Assembly: GCA_016705955.1 (NCBI GenBank)
Contig: JADJKO010000008.1
Span: forward strand, 97,977 to 161,976
Length of the DNA stretch: 64,000 bases
Direction: 5' to 3'
From: Flavobacteriales bacterium
GTDB taxonomy: Bacteria; Bacteroidota; Bacteroidia; Flavobacteriales_F; PHOS-HE28
The stretch's first letter is position 1, and every line of letters starts with the position of its first letter. A program made the translations under genes and the position numbers. This document shows, in pieces, positions 16,601-26,200 of the stretch. The notes under the pieces are model-generated. The model made no database searches and had not been told where the DNA came from. It saw only the letters and a list, made by a program, of their open reading frames with translations.

Positions 16601-19600
16601 ATGAAAATTACGTCACTAAGATCACTATCACTTGCGCTCCTTCTTGCTGTTACCGGAAGCCTATTCGCGCAACCCGCGAACGACGACTGCTCCGGTGCGG
16701 TGGAATTGTTCCCCAGCAATACCTGTAACCCGATCGATGGTGACGTGGGCGGTACCACCCAATCCGTTCCGGCCATTTGGTGCGATGGCTGGACCGGTGT
16801 TGCCGATGATGACGTCTGGTACAAGTTCACGGCCACGGAGACCACGCATGCGATCCAATTGGGGATCAGCGGCGACTGGGATCCGGTGATCGATATCCGC
16901 TCCGGGGGCTGCGATGGCACCAACATCGATTGTGTGAACGGGACCTACAAGCTGATGACCGGCCTCAACATCGGCGAGACGTACTATGTCCGGATCTACC
17001 ACTGGGAAGCGACGCTCCCATCGAACACGGCCTTCACCATCTGTCTGCTGGATGGATTGATACCGCCGCCGAACGACGATTGCTCCGGTGCGATCGAACT
17101 CATCCCGAGCCTTGATTGCAACATGGTGTTCGGGGATGTCGCGAATGCGACCGAGTCCATTCCCCCGATCACCTGCAACGGCTGGACAGGCGTCGCCAAT
17201 GACGATGTGTGGTATCGTTTCACCGCCACGGATGTGACGCATACCATCATCCTCGGGATCCTTGGCACTTGGGATCCGGTGATCGATATCCGATCAGGGG
17301 GATGCAACGGCACCAACATCGCATGCGGGGATACACCGAACACGGTGGTCACGGGGCTGACGATAGGGGAGACCTATTATGTACGGATCTACCATTGGTT
17401 CCTCAGCCAACCAAGCCCTACCTCGTTCGGGATCTGTTTGGTCGGACCCGCGCCCGCTACGTGTGATGCCGATGCCGGCACCCTCTCGGCCGACTCGCCG
17501 GTTTGCCTTGTCGCGGGATCCGCTGATATCAGCGCAACGCCGAACGGGGACGCTGTGGTTCCTCCGGGTTACGAAACGATGTATGTGTTGACCCAAGGCA
17601 TGGGCCAGGTCATCGTGGATGTCTTCACCGATCCAGCTTTCACCGTGAATGCTGCGGATGATTATGCGATCCACACGCTTGTTTACGACCCCAACACGCT
17701 CGACCTGTCCGGTGTGCTACCGGTGTAACCCCATTGAGCGATATCACGGACCAACTGATCCAAGGTGGTGGTAGCGTTTGCGGCAGTTCGGATGTGTCCG
17801 GTGCGGCGATCACCGTGCAGGAATGCACCACTTGTGATGCCAGCGCGGGGAGTATTTCGCCGACCCAGGATCCAGTGTGCTTGGTGGATGGTGCGGCGGA
17901 GATCAGTGGAGTGCCTGATGGGAACATGATCGTTCCTCCGGGATATGAGGTCCTCTATCTCCTTTCCGGATCCTCCATGATCCAACAAGTGTCCGCAGAT
18001 CCGGTCTTCACCGTGGACATGGCCGATGTCTTCACCATTCACACGTTGGTATATGATCCGGCCACCTTCGATCCCGGGACGATCGTGCTTGGTGCTTCAA
18101 CCATTGATGAAGTGAATGGCCAGATGATCCAAGGTGGTGGCACGATCTGCGGCAGCCTTGATCAAGGAGGCGCTTCGATCATGGTCGGGGTCTGTGTTCC
18201 ATGTGATGCCGTTGCAGGCACCTCTATAGCCGATGTAACGCCGGTATGCCTCCTAGCAGGTGAGGCGCAGATCAGCGCAACACCGGACGGCAATGGTGTT
18301 GTACCGGACGGATACGCGGTCGCCTACTTGCTTTCACAAGGACCCGGCCAGCTGGTGATGCAGGTGAGCGTGGGCGCCAGCTTCACCGTGACCCAAGCCG
18401 ATGGCTATGCCATCCACGAGCTGGTGTACGATCCGAATGTGATCGACCTGGGCGTCTTGACGCCTGGCGAGACATCGATCCAGGAGATCATTGACTTCTT
18501 CATCGATAACGCCGGGTTCATCTGCGGAAGCATTGATCCCGTGGGAGCGGTCTTCGTCGTGGAGGATTGCAACAGTTGCCTCGCGGAAGCCGGTGGCCTT
18601 ACAGCAGTTGAACCCATCGCATGCTTGGTAGGCGGCATGGCGGATCTCTCGGCAACGCCGGATGGCAATGCGGTTATACCGGTTGGCTACGAGATCCTGT
18701 ACGTGCTCACCCAAGGCCCCGGGCTGGTGATCATGGAATTGGGTGCCATGCCGACGTTCAGCGCAACACAGGCCGGCGACTATACCATCCACACCTTGGT
18801 CCATGATCCGAACACCCTGGATCTTTCCGGCGTGGTGCTGGGCTCGACCCCGTTGAGCGACATCGAAAGCCAGCTGATCCAGGCCGGTGGCCTTATCTGC
18901 GGAAGCCTTGACGTGACCGGTGCGGCCATCACAGTGCAGGAGTGCGTGCCGTGCGATGCGGACGCCGGAACCCTGACCATCGATGAGGCGTCCGTTTGTC
19001 TGTTCCAGGGCACCACGCAAGTTGGTGCAATGCCGAACGGGGACATCGTGGTTCCGGATGGATACGAGGTCGCCTACGCATTGTCGCAAGGAGCCAACCT
19101 GACCATCGTCGCATTGAACGGCGGTCCTGTATTCCCGATCACCGTGCCGGGGACCTATCTCATCCATACCCTGGTCTATGATCCGAACACCATTGATGTG
19201 GGGCTGATCGAGCTGGGCCTCACCACCGGCTTCGACATCTACACGCTGCTCGTCCAAGGTGGCGGTGACATTTGCGGCGCCATCGACCTCGTGGGTGCAA
19301 CCGTGGTCGTGAACGACTGTGCGCCTGCCAACGATGACTGCATCAGCGCCTTCCCGCTCCCGATCAATGCGGTGAATGATTGTCCGGCGAATGCGGTGAG
19401 CGGCGACAACACCTACGCAACCATGGACGGTGGTGATCCGAGTTGTGATGATCCCGGATCCAATGTCCTCGACATGTGGTACACGTTCAATTCGGGCGAG
19501 AACACCGAGGTGACGATCACGCTTGATCACGGGACCATGGAGGATTGGGCGGTGGTGGTTACCGATGGCTGCGGCGGCAATGAGTTGATCTGTCTGATCC

Positions 19601-20337
19601 AGCCAGTAGTGCCGATCGTATTGACGACCGATCCCTTCGTGGACTATATCGTGCGGGTGTACAGCAATTACACCTTTGGGAACGGTGGCCAATTCGGGCT
19701 TTGCATCAGCGGCGATTCACCATCCGTGGTTTGTGATGGTGGCACGGTGCAGACCGGAATGGGGAGCTTCACGGTGGATGTTTGCCAGGATACCGAAGCG
19801 GACATCATCGACTTCCTCACATCGAGCGTGAGCGCGGAGAACTACGAGTTCATCCTGACGGATGACAACGATCAGATCATCGCCGTTCTTCCGGGTGGAT
19901 CGCTGGATTTCAACAGTGCACCACTCGGTCTTTATCGGGTGTGGGGTGTGAGCTTCAACGGCACCTTGGTGGGTGCGGATCCCGGAGAATTGATCACTGC
20001 GCTCTCAACAAGCGGAAGCTGCGTTGACCTTTCCGACAACTATGTACTTGTCAACGTGGAGATCTGCGATGGACTCGCTTCAGCATCCGCGGGTTCATGG
20101 AACATCTTCCCCAATCCAGGATCGGGGGATTTCAGCCTGAGCAGCTTTGGGATCGATGGACTGACGCGTATTGATGTGGTCGACATGAATGGACGCACGG
20201 TCCATTCCGAGCGCCGCGCGATGGTATCCGGACAGCCCCAGACCTTTCACCTGCGCGGCATGCTCGCGCAAGGAGTGTATTCGGTGCGCTTAACGGGCGA
20301 TACCGGTAGTGCGACGCTGCGCCTGATCGTGCAGTAA
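16601..20337 (+). pseudogene. Large repeat-containing T9SS type A cargo protein, interrupted by a frameshift
   Basis: Two adjacent frames (16601-17728 and 17734-20337) are pieces of one protein of about 1245 residues. The first has the signal peptide (MKITSLRSLSLALLLAVTGS) and two PPC-like domains beginning NDDCSGAVEL and NDDCSGAIEL. Five repeats of about 123-125 residues follow, starting at the Cys codons at 17461, 17833, 18202, 18577 and 18952; each has CDAxAGT, a PxGYE...YxLxxG core and HTLVYDPNTxD. Then come another PPC-like domain, a divergent domain, and a T9SS type A sorting domain (WNIFPNPGSGDFSLSSFG to LRLIVQ). In the first repeat the frame breaks after base 17721. Compared with the fourth repeat (DLSGVVLGSTPLSDI), one base is missing, giving a TAA at 17726-17728. 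The second piece has no convincing start of its own. This is either a real disruption or a sequencing/assembly error. Confidence 0.85.
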
Positions 20338-20350
20338 GTACCGAACCCGA

Positions 20351-20389
20351 GAACGCGAAGGGCGGGGGCATCCTCGCCCTTTCGCGTTC
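20351..20389. terminator. Hairpin after the frameshifted T9SS gene
   Basis: GAACGCGAAGGGCG pairs with CGCCCTTTCGCGTTC across a 10-nt loop with one bulged base. There is no T-run, so it may be a transcript-end stabiliser instead of a strong terminator. Confidence 0.6.
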
Positions 20390-20436
20390 CGGGCACGCAC
20401 GTAACCTGTCGCGTTCCTTCGGGGTACAAGGGGGCC

Positions 20437-20949
20437 ATGTACCGGAACTTGTTCATAGCGTTCACATTTTGCATCGCGACTGTAGGAGCTGCCCAGGACC
20501 TGGATACACTTATCCTGGAGGTCACGGGTCGGATAACCGACGGTGAGCGGAAACTGGAGGGATGTTCGGTGACGGTGTATGACGGCAATGATGTTGTTGG
20601 CCACCAGCTCACGGACAAGAGCGGGCGTTTCGGCCTAGGTCTCGGGTTGGACAAGGAGTTCGCGATCGTATTCGAAATGGAAGGCTTCCTGCCCAAACGA
20701 ATGCTGGTGGATACCCGCGCGAAGATCCCTGCGGATGTTATGGGCCTTGCGCCCATCGGGATCGAAATGAGCATGCTCGTGGCGACCAAGTATGAAGGTG
20801 CGGATACGGACGTCCTGGACTATCCTTTCGCCATCATCAAATGGAACAAACAGGCCATGGCCTTCGTGCAGGACCATGAGTACACCGCTGATATGATGCG
20901 CGCCAACGGAGCCGCGCTCTTGCAGGCAGGCCGCTCCGTTAAACATTGA
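20437..20949 (+). CDS. Secreted carboxypeptidase-regulatory-like domain protein
   Basis: A 170-residue exported protein. The signal peptide is MYRNLFIAFTFCIATVGAAQ, and a carboxypeptidase-regulatory-like beta-sandwich follows at about 27-85 (LEVTGRITDGERKLEGCSVT, then TDKSGRFGLGLGLDKEFAIV). The C-terminal third has no recognisable domain. Such stand-alone proteins are common in Bacteroidota and their roles are mostly unknown. A hairpin terminator follows it. Confidence 0.8.
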   Translation: MYRNLFIAFTFCIATVGAAQDLDTLILEVTGRITDGERKLEGCSVTVYDGNDVVGHQLTDKSGRFGLGLGLDKEFAIVFEMEGFLPKRMLVDTRAKIPADVMGLAPIGIEMSMLVATKYEGADTDVLDYPFAIIKWNKQAMAFVQDHEYTADMMRANGAALLQAGRSVKH

Positions 20950-20974
20950 ACCACACCACATACACCATACGCTC

Positions 20975-20997
20975 AAGGGTGGCCTCGTGCCACCCTT
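20975..20997 (+). terminator. Terminator hairpin upstream of the HAO gene
   Basis: AAGGGTGGC and GCCACCCTT form a perfect 9-bp stem with a CTCGT loop. Only a weak pyrimidine/T tail (CGGCTTT) follows. It separates the preceding gene from the HAO-ACMSD unit. Confidence 0.65.
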
Positions 20998-21057
20998 CGG
21001 CTTTGGTGGGTACGCCGGAGGGCGCAGGAGCCTACCTTAGCCACAAGACCCAAGGCC

Positions 21058-21588
21058 ATGAGCATCCGAAGACCCTTTAACCTGAACGGCTGGATCACCG
21101 AGAACCGGGACCAGTTGAAACCGCCTGTCGGCAACAAGAATCTGTACAACGATGCGGGCGACTACATCGTGATGATCGTGGGTGGTCCGAATGCGCGCAA
21201 GGATTACCATTGGAATGAAACGGAAGAGCTCTTCTACCAATTGGAAGGCGACATCGAAGTGGGGATCCAGGAGGACGGGAAGGCGGTGACGATCCCGATC
21301 AAACAGGGAGAGATGTTCCTGCTGCCATCACGCACGCCGCACCAACCAAGACGTGGTGCAGGTACGGTGGGTCTGGTGATCGAAGTGAAGCGCGACGACC
21401 GCGAATTGGAGGATGGCTTGCAGTGGTACTGCGAGAAGTGCAACCACCTGCTGCATGAGTTCCGCTTCATTCTGCACGATGTGGAGAAGGATTTCCAGCC
21501 GCGTTTCCGTGAATTCTACGGCAGCTTGGACCTTCGCACATGCAAGAAGTGCGGTCATGTGATGGAGACCGATCCACGCTTCGTGTAA
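21058..21588 (+). CDS. nbaC: 3-hydroxyanthranilate 3,4-dioxygenase
   Basis: A 176-residue cupin dioxygenase that opens the ring of 3-hydroxyanthranilate to 2-amino-3-carboxymuconate 6-semialdehyde, using Fe(II) and O2. The iron ligands His51 (DYHWNETEE), Glu57 and His95 (RTPHQPRRG) and the substrate-binding Arg47 and Arg99 fall at the numbers known for the Cupriavidus metallidurans enzyme. The C-terminal rubredoxin-like metal site is complete: Cys125, Cys128, Cys162 and Cys165 (WYCEKCNH and TCKKCGHV). It is followed after 2 nt by the ACMSD gene, which acts on its product, so the two are co-transcribed. A -7-like TACCTTAG lies about 20 nt upstream. Confidence 0.97.
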   Translation: MSIRRPFNLNGWITENRDQLKPPVGNKNLYNDAGDYIVMIVGGPNARKDYHWNETEELFYQLEGDIEVGIQEDGKAVTIPIKQGEMFLLPSRTPHQPRRGAGTVGLVIEVKRDDRELEDGLQWYCEKCNHLLHEFRFILHDVEKDFQPRFREFYGSLDLRTCKKCGHVMETDPRFV

Positions 21589-21590
21589 GC

Positions 21591-22610
21591 ATGGCCGAGC
21601 TCTTCTCGATCGACATCCATACGCACATCCTGCCGGAGAACATTCCGGACTTCGGGTCGAAGTACGGCTACCGGGGCTTCATCCACTTGGACCATCACAA
21701 GCCGGGCTGCGCGCGGATGATGATGGACGACAAGTTCTTCCGTGAGGTGCAGGCGAATTGCTGGGATCCGCAAGTGCGCATCGGAGAGTGTGATGCGCAA
21801 CATGTGCAAGTGCAAGTGCTCAGCACGGTGCCAGTGATGTTCAGCTACTGGGCCAAGCCGCAGGACACCTTGGATCTTTCAATGTTCCTGAACGACCACA
21901 TCGCGGACATCGTGCGGAAGTGGCCCACGCGGTTCGTGGGCCTCGGCACGCTGCCGATGCAGGAACCGGAGATGGCGATCAAGGAGCTTGAACGCTGCAA
22001 GCGGATCGGCCTGGTCGGTATTCAGGTCGGCACGCACATCAACGGGATGAACCTTGGCGAGCCACGGTTGCTCCAGGTATTCGAGGCGTGCCAGGAACTG
22101 GACATGGCGGTCTTCGTGCATCCATGGGATATGATGGGCACCGAACGGATGGATAAATACTGGATGCCTTGGCTTGTGGGCATGCCGGTGGAAACCACCA
22201 CCGCGATCGTGAGCATGATCTTCAGCGGACTCTTCGAAAGATTACCGAATCTGCGTGTGGCCTTTGCGCATGGTGGGGGATCCTTCCCCGCGACACTTGG
22301 CCGGATCGAGCATGGCTTCCTGATGCGTCCCGACCTCTGCGCAGTGGACAACAACGTGAATCCGCGCGAATACCTCGGCCGCTTCTGGATCGATTCACTG
22401 GTGCATGATCCGGCGATCCTCAAGGTGGTTGTGGACCAGTTCGGCGCGAACCGCGTGGCGATGGGGACCGACTACCCATTCCCTTTGGGCGAGTTGGAAC
22501 CAGGGCAGCTGATCAACAGCATGCCCTACGATGCAGCGACCAAGGAGATGCTGCTCAGCGGTGCGGCACTACAGTGGTGGGGGGTGGGGAAGGAGCACTT
22601 CGCTGGTTAG
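21591..22610 (+). CDS. nbaD: 2-amino-3-carboxymuconate-6-semialdehyde decarboxylase (ACMSD)
   Basis: A 339-residue zinc amidohydrolase-fold decarboxylase that converts the HAO product to 2-aminomuconate 6-semialdehyde. Metal ligands are His10 and His12 (SIDIHTHILPE), His177 (FVHPWDMMG), His227 (FAHGGGSFP) and Asp294 (MGTDYPFPLG), almost the same positions as in the Pseudomonas enzyme. The ATG at 21591 lies 2 nt after the HAO stop; the frame is open further upstream inside the HAO gene but not used. Together with the aldehyde dehydrogenase at 8.7-10.1 kb, this window encodes three consecutive steps of 3-hydroxyanthranilate breakdown. Confidence 0.97.
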   Translation: MAELFSIDIHTHILPENIPDFGSKYGYRGFIHLDHHKPGCARMMMDDKFFREVQANCWDPQVRIGECDAQHVQVQVLSTVPVMFSYWAKPQDTLDLSMFLNDHIADIVRKWPTRFVGLGTLPMQEPEMAIKELERCKRIGLVGIQVGTHINGMNLGEPRLLQVFEACQELDMAVFVHPWDMMGTERMDKYWMPWLVGMPVETTTAIVSMIFSGLFERLPNLRVAFAHGGGSFPATLGRIEHGFLMRPDLCAVDNNVNPREYLGRFWIDSLVHDPAILKVVVDQFGANRVAMGTDYPFPLGELEPGQLINSMPYDAATKEMLLSGAALQWWGVGKEHFAG

Positions 22611-22637
22611 CTTGCATATCAACGTTTCCCTGCGCTC

Positions 22638-23081
22638 ATGAAACACCTGCCTGTTCTTCGCGCCTCCCTCTTCGTCCTTTCAGCCATACTCCTCATCACC
22701 TCCTGTAAGAAGGACGATGACGATGATCCCGCACCGAGTCCCACGCCAGCACCCACCGATGCACGTGACGGTTATGTGGGCACTTACGTGGTGACGGATT
22801 CGCTGTGGTTGGCGGGTGTGCCGTACACGCCACCGTTCGTGAACTATGTGTTGAGCATCAACAAAGGGGGCACGGTCTCCGATACGTTGTACTTCAACAA
22901 CCTGTGGAACGACGGTGCTTCATATTACGCGCTGCTCGCCGGAAGCTTCTTCTCGTTCCCGTCACAGAATGTAAGCGGGCCGTACAACATGACCGGGAGC
23001 GGAACCTTCACCGGTGCGCTGCTGTACTACCAGACCAGCGGTGATGTGTTCGTCCACCACGGGTACGGCACGAAGCAGTGA
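22638..23081 (+). CDS. Small hypothetical lipoprotein
   Basis: A 147-residue lipoprotein. The lipobox is LITSC, followed by KKDDDDDP, an acidic stretch after the lipidated Cys23 that resembles the lipoprotein export signal of Bacteroidota surface lipoproteins. A low-complexity PAPSPTPAPT linker and one small beta-rich domain with GYVGTYVVTDS follow. No family was recognised. It starts 27 nt after the ACMSD gene and may be on the same transcript, but a role in the pathway is not implied. Confidence 0.8.
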   Translation: MKHLPVLRASLFVLSAILLITSCKKDDDDDPAPSPTPAPTDARDGYVGTYVVTDSLWLAGVPYTPPFVNYVLSINKGGTVSDTLYFNNLWNDGASYYALLAGSFFSFPSQNVSGPYNMTGSGTFTGALLYYQTSGDVFVHHGYGTKQ

Positions 23082-23153
23082 TCGAGGGGCATAGCACGAA
23101 CCTTGATCATCCGCGATCGGCAGGAACATCAGAAGCAGTTGGACATTGGTGAG

Positions 23154-23218
23154 ACTCCGGATAGCCTTCCTTCGTCAGGCTTCCGGAGTGACGTGGGTAA
23201 CAGCGTTCCGGAGTGACG
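23154..23218. repeat. Hairpin and direct repeat between convergent genes
   Basis: ACTCCGGATAGCC (23154-23166) pairs with GGCTTCCGGAGT (23178-23189), with one bulged base and an 11-nt loop. The segment TTCCGGAGTGACG occurs at 23181-23193 and again at 23206-23218. It lies between two converging genes and may be a bidirectional transcript end or a REP-like remnant. Confidence 0.6.
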
Positions 23219-23228
23219 GACCTGAGGA

Positions 23229-26200
23229 TCAGCGTACGAGGTTCACATGGCCGATGGCCTCGTGAAGTCTTCCACTGAACTCGATCGCCTTCACTCTCCA
23301 CACGTACGTATCGATAGGTGATTCCACGCCGTGGTAAGTGCCGTCCCAGCGGCCGCCGAGCTGGTTCGTGGTCCAGATCAATTCACCCCAGCGGTTGAAG
23401 ACCATCAACTCGAAATCCTTGATCTCCTTGCCCAACGCGCCGAAGGTGTCGTTGTAGGTATCTCCGTTCGGGGTGAAGGTGTTGGGTAGGTACAGGCTGC
23501 CGGTTACGACGACCACGAGTACATCGGTGTTCTTGCAGCCCAAGGCATCGCTCACGGTCACGGTGTAGGTCGTTGTTTCCTCCGGCCGCACGAAGGGTGA
23601 TGCGCTCGTGCTATCACTCAGCCCGATCGCCGGGGTCCACACCATGGTGCCGTTGCCTATGGCGGTGAGTTGCACCACATCACCGTAGTCGATCATCAGA
23701 TCCGGGCCGGCTGTTACGGTGGGCCACGGAAGCAGTTCAACAAAGGCGAAAGCGGTGTCCGTACAACCGATGGCATCGAAGGCCACGACCCGGTATAGGG
23801 TGTTGGTGGCCGGTGTTGCCCACGGATCCGGCACCGTATCATTGTTGAGTCCGGCAGCGGGTGTCCATAGATAAGCGAGGCCGCCGGAGGCCCCCAGATG
23901 CACCGGCACACCTGGGCACACCAGCGTATCCGGCCAAGCGTTGGCATACACGAAGGTCAGGTCCACGAAAGCGCTGTCCGTGAGTGAACCGCACGCATTC
24001 ATGAGGTCCACGATATAGAGCGTGGGCATGGTCGGCGTCACGATCGGTGATTGCACATGGAGGCTGGTGATGCCATTGGCGATATGCCAATCATACACGT
24101 CCGCCGGTGTGGCGATGAGTTGCACGCTGGTACCGAAACAGATGGTGGTGTCCTGCAATTGTGGAACAGGTGGTGCATCGAAGACCTGCACATGGAGCGA
24201 ATCAATGACCACGCAGCCGTCCGGCGTAGTGATCACAACGCTGTATGCTGTTGTGGTATCAGGCGTGGCGGTGGGTGTGCCGATCGCAGGATCATCAAGT
24301 GTGGCTGCTGGCGCCCACACGTATCCCCCTCCTCCGGTCGCGATCAGCACGATGCTTCCGCCCGCACACACGGAGGTATCGGGCATGAGCGTCGTTTGCG
24401 GATCGATCACCTGCACATCCACTTGCGCGGTGTCGCTGCCGCACGCATCGCTCACCACCACGCTGTAGACCATCGTCTGTGGCGGTGTGCTCACGGGGTT
24501 CGCGACGTTGTTGGCGTTGAGGCCGATGTTCGGGAACCAGAGGTAGCTGCTGCCACCGGACGCATTCAACTGCACATCCCCACCGGGACAGATCGGGTCC
24601 ACGACATCGGCTTGGGCAACAGGAGCACCGAGTACCGTGATCACGATCGTCGCGGTATCACCCGGAAGGCAGCCGCTGTTATCGCTCAACACCATGCTCA
24701 CGCTGTATTCCCCCGGTGTGCCGAAGGTGTGTGAAGGTGCGAACACATTCGAATTCGGACTGCCATCATCGAAGGACCATTCGTAGTCCGTGCCACCCAC
24801 GCTGGTGTTGGTGAATTGCGCCGTGGCGGAAATGCAGATGCTTGTAGGTCCGTTGATCCCGATGATCGCTTGTGCTGGCGAGAGATCGAACTTGAACACG
24901 CCGAGGTTGCAGTTGCTGCTGTTGTTCGTGTTGCTCCAGGCGCCCGGCGTCGTGGGGAAATCATCCTGGCTGCCGCAGCCCGCACACACCGCATGATACA
25001 CGGTGCCGTTCTTGTCGAAGCGGCTGGTGCCACCATCCACATGCTCCGCGCTGGAGGTTCCGCCGAAGTAGGTGGCGTAGTTCAACGCCGTGGCTTCCGG
25101 TGCAAGCACCATGAGGTACATGTCACTGCCGGTGGTGCTACTCTGGAACGCATCCGGTGTCACCGGTGAACCATTCGTGCTGCTGCCCGCATTGCCGGCG
25201 AAGTTGTTCACCGTGCCGGCCCAGCCGCTCAGGTAGATCTGTCCGCAATCGCTCACCAGGAAGGCCGTGGGCGAAAGGTCCTGGGCCGCATTGCCATTGC
25301 CCAATCGCGTACTCCACAGCGAAGTGCTGAGGTCGTGCGAGAACTTATGCACGAACTGTGTGCTACCGGGGTTGTTGTACTTCCCCGGTGTAACGGGATA
25401 GGCCCCATGCGTCTGGCCGACCACGAAGACCTCATCGGCGGTGTTCAATTGCACGAAGTAGGCCTGGTCGTATGCCGTGGTGCCCACGAATGTGCTGGAT
25501 AGCATCGTGGTTCCGGTCGCGTTGAAGCGTGCGATGTATCCATCGGAGGCGCCGTTGAAGCTGTTGTCGGACGGGGTTCCGGCCATCGGCAGGTTCGAGC
25601 TGGTGGTTCCCCCGCTGATGAAGATCTCGCCACTGCTGTCGAACTGCACGCCCAATCCATTCTCACCACCATTACCTCCGTAATAGGTTCCCCATAGCAA
25701 GGTGGTCAGGGCCGGGTTCAGCCGGAACAGGTATGCATCCTGCCCACCCCCACCAAAGGCGGCTTGAGGGGCGCCCGGGGAGGTCGGCATATCGCTACTC
25801 TGCGTGGAGGTGGCCACCACCGGATTGCCGTTCCCATCCAGCGCGATCTCTCCGCGGAAATGGTCGCCATAGTTGTGCGTGAGCGTGGCGATCATGTTCA
25901 AGCCATCGTTCCCGGTCCCGCCGATGTAGGTGGAACCGATGAGGGCAGTGGCACCGGCGTTGAAGTGTGCCACGAAGATGTCGGTGCCGTTGTTGTGGAA
26001 GAAGCCGTAGCCACCGGTCACGGGTGACCAGCTATTGAACAGCGGCCCACCGTTGAAGCTGGTGTCGAAGGCACCGGGGGTTACGGGCATGTTCGGTGAA
26101 CCAGTGGAACCCATCACGAAGAGTTCGTCCTGATCGTTCACCACCAAACTGTGCGGACTTTCGGCCCCGTTGCCGCCGAGGTAGGTGCTCCACACCAGGC

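Noticed and set aside
18334..19692. 452-residue minus-strand frame
   Set aside because: It is antisense to the repeat-bearing T9SS cargo gene and rich in His, Arg and Asp, typical of shadow translation.
17734..20337. Separate gene starting at 17734
   Set aside because: The start would be a TTG in the middle of a repeat unit. Homology between repeats shows that it continues the frame at 16601-17728 after a one-base frameshift.
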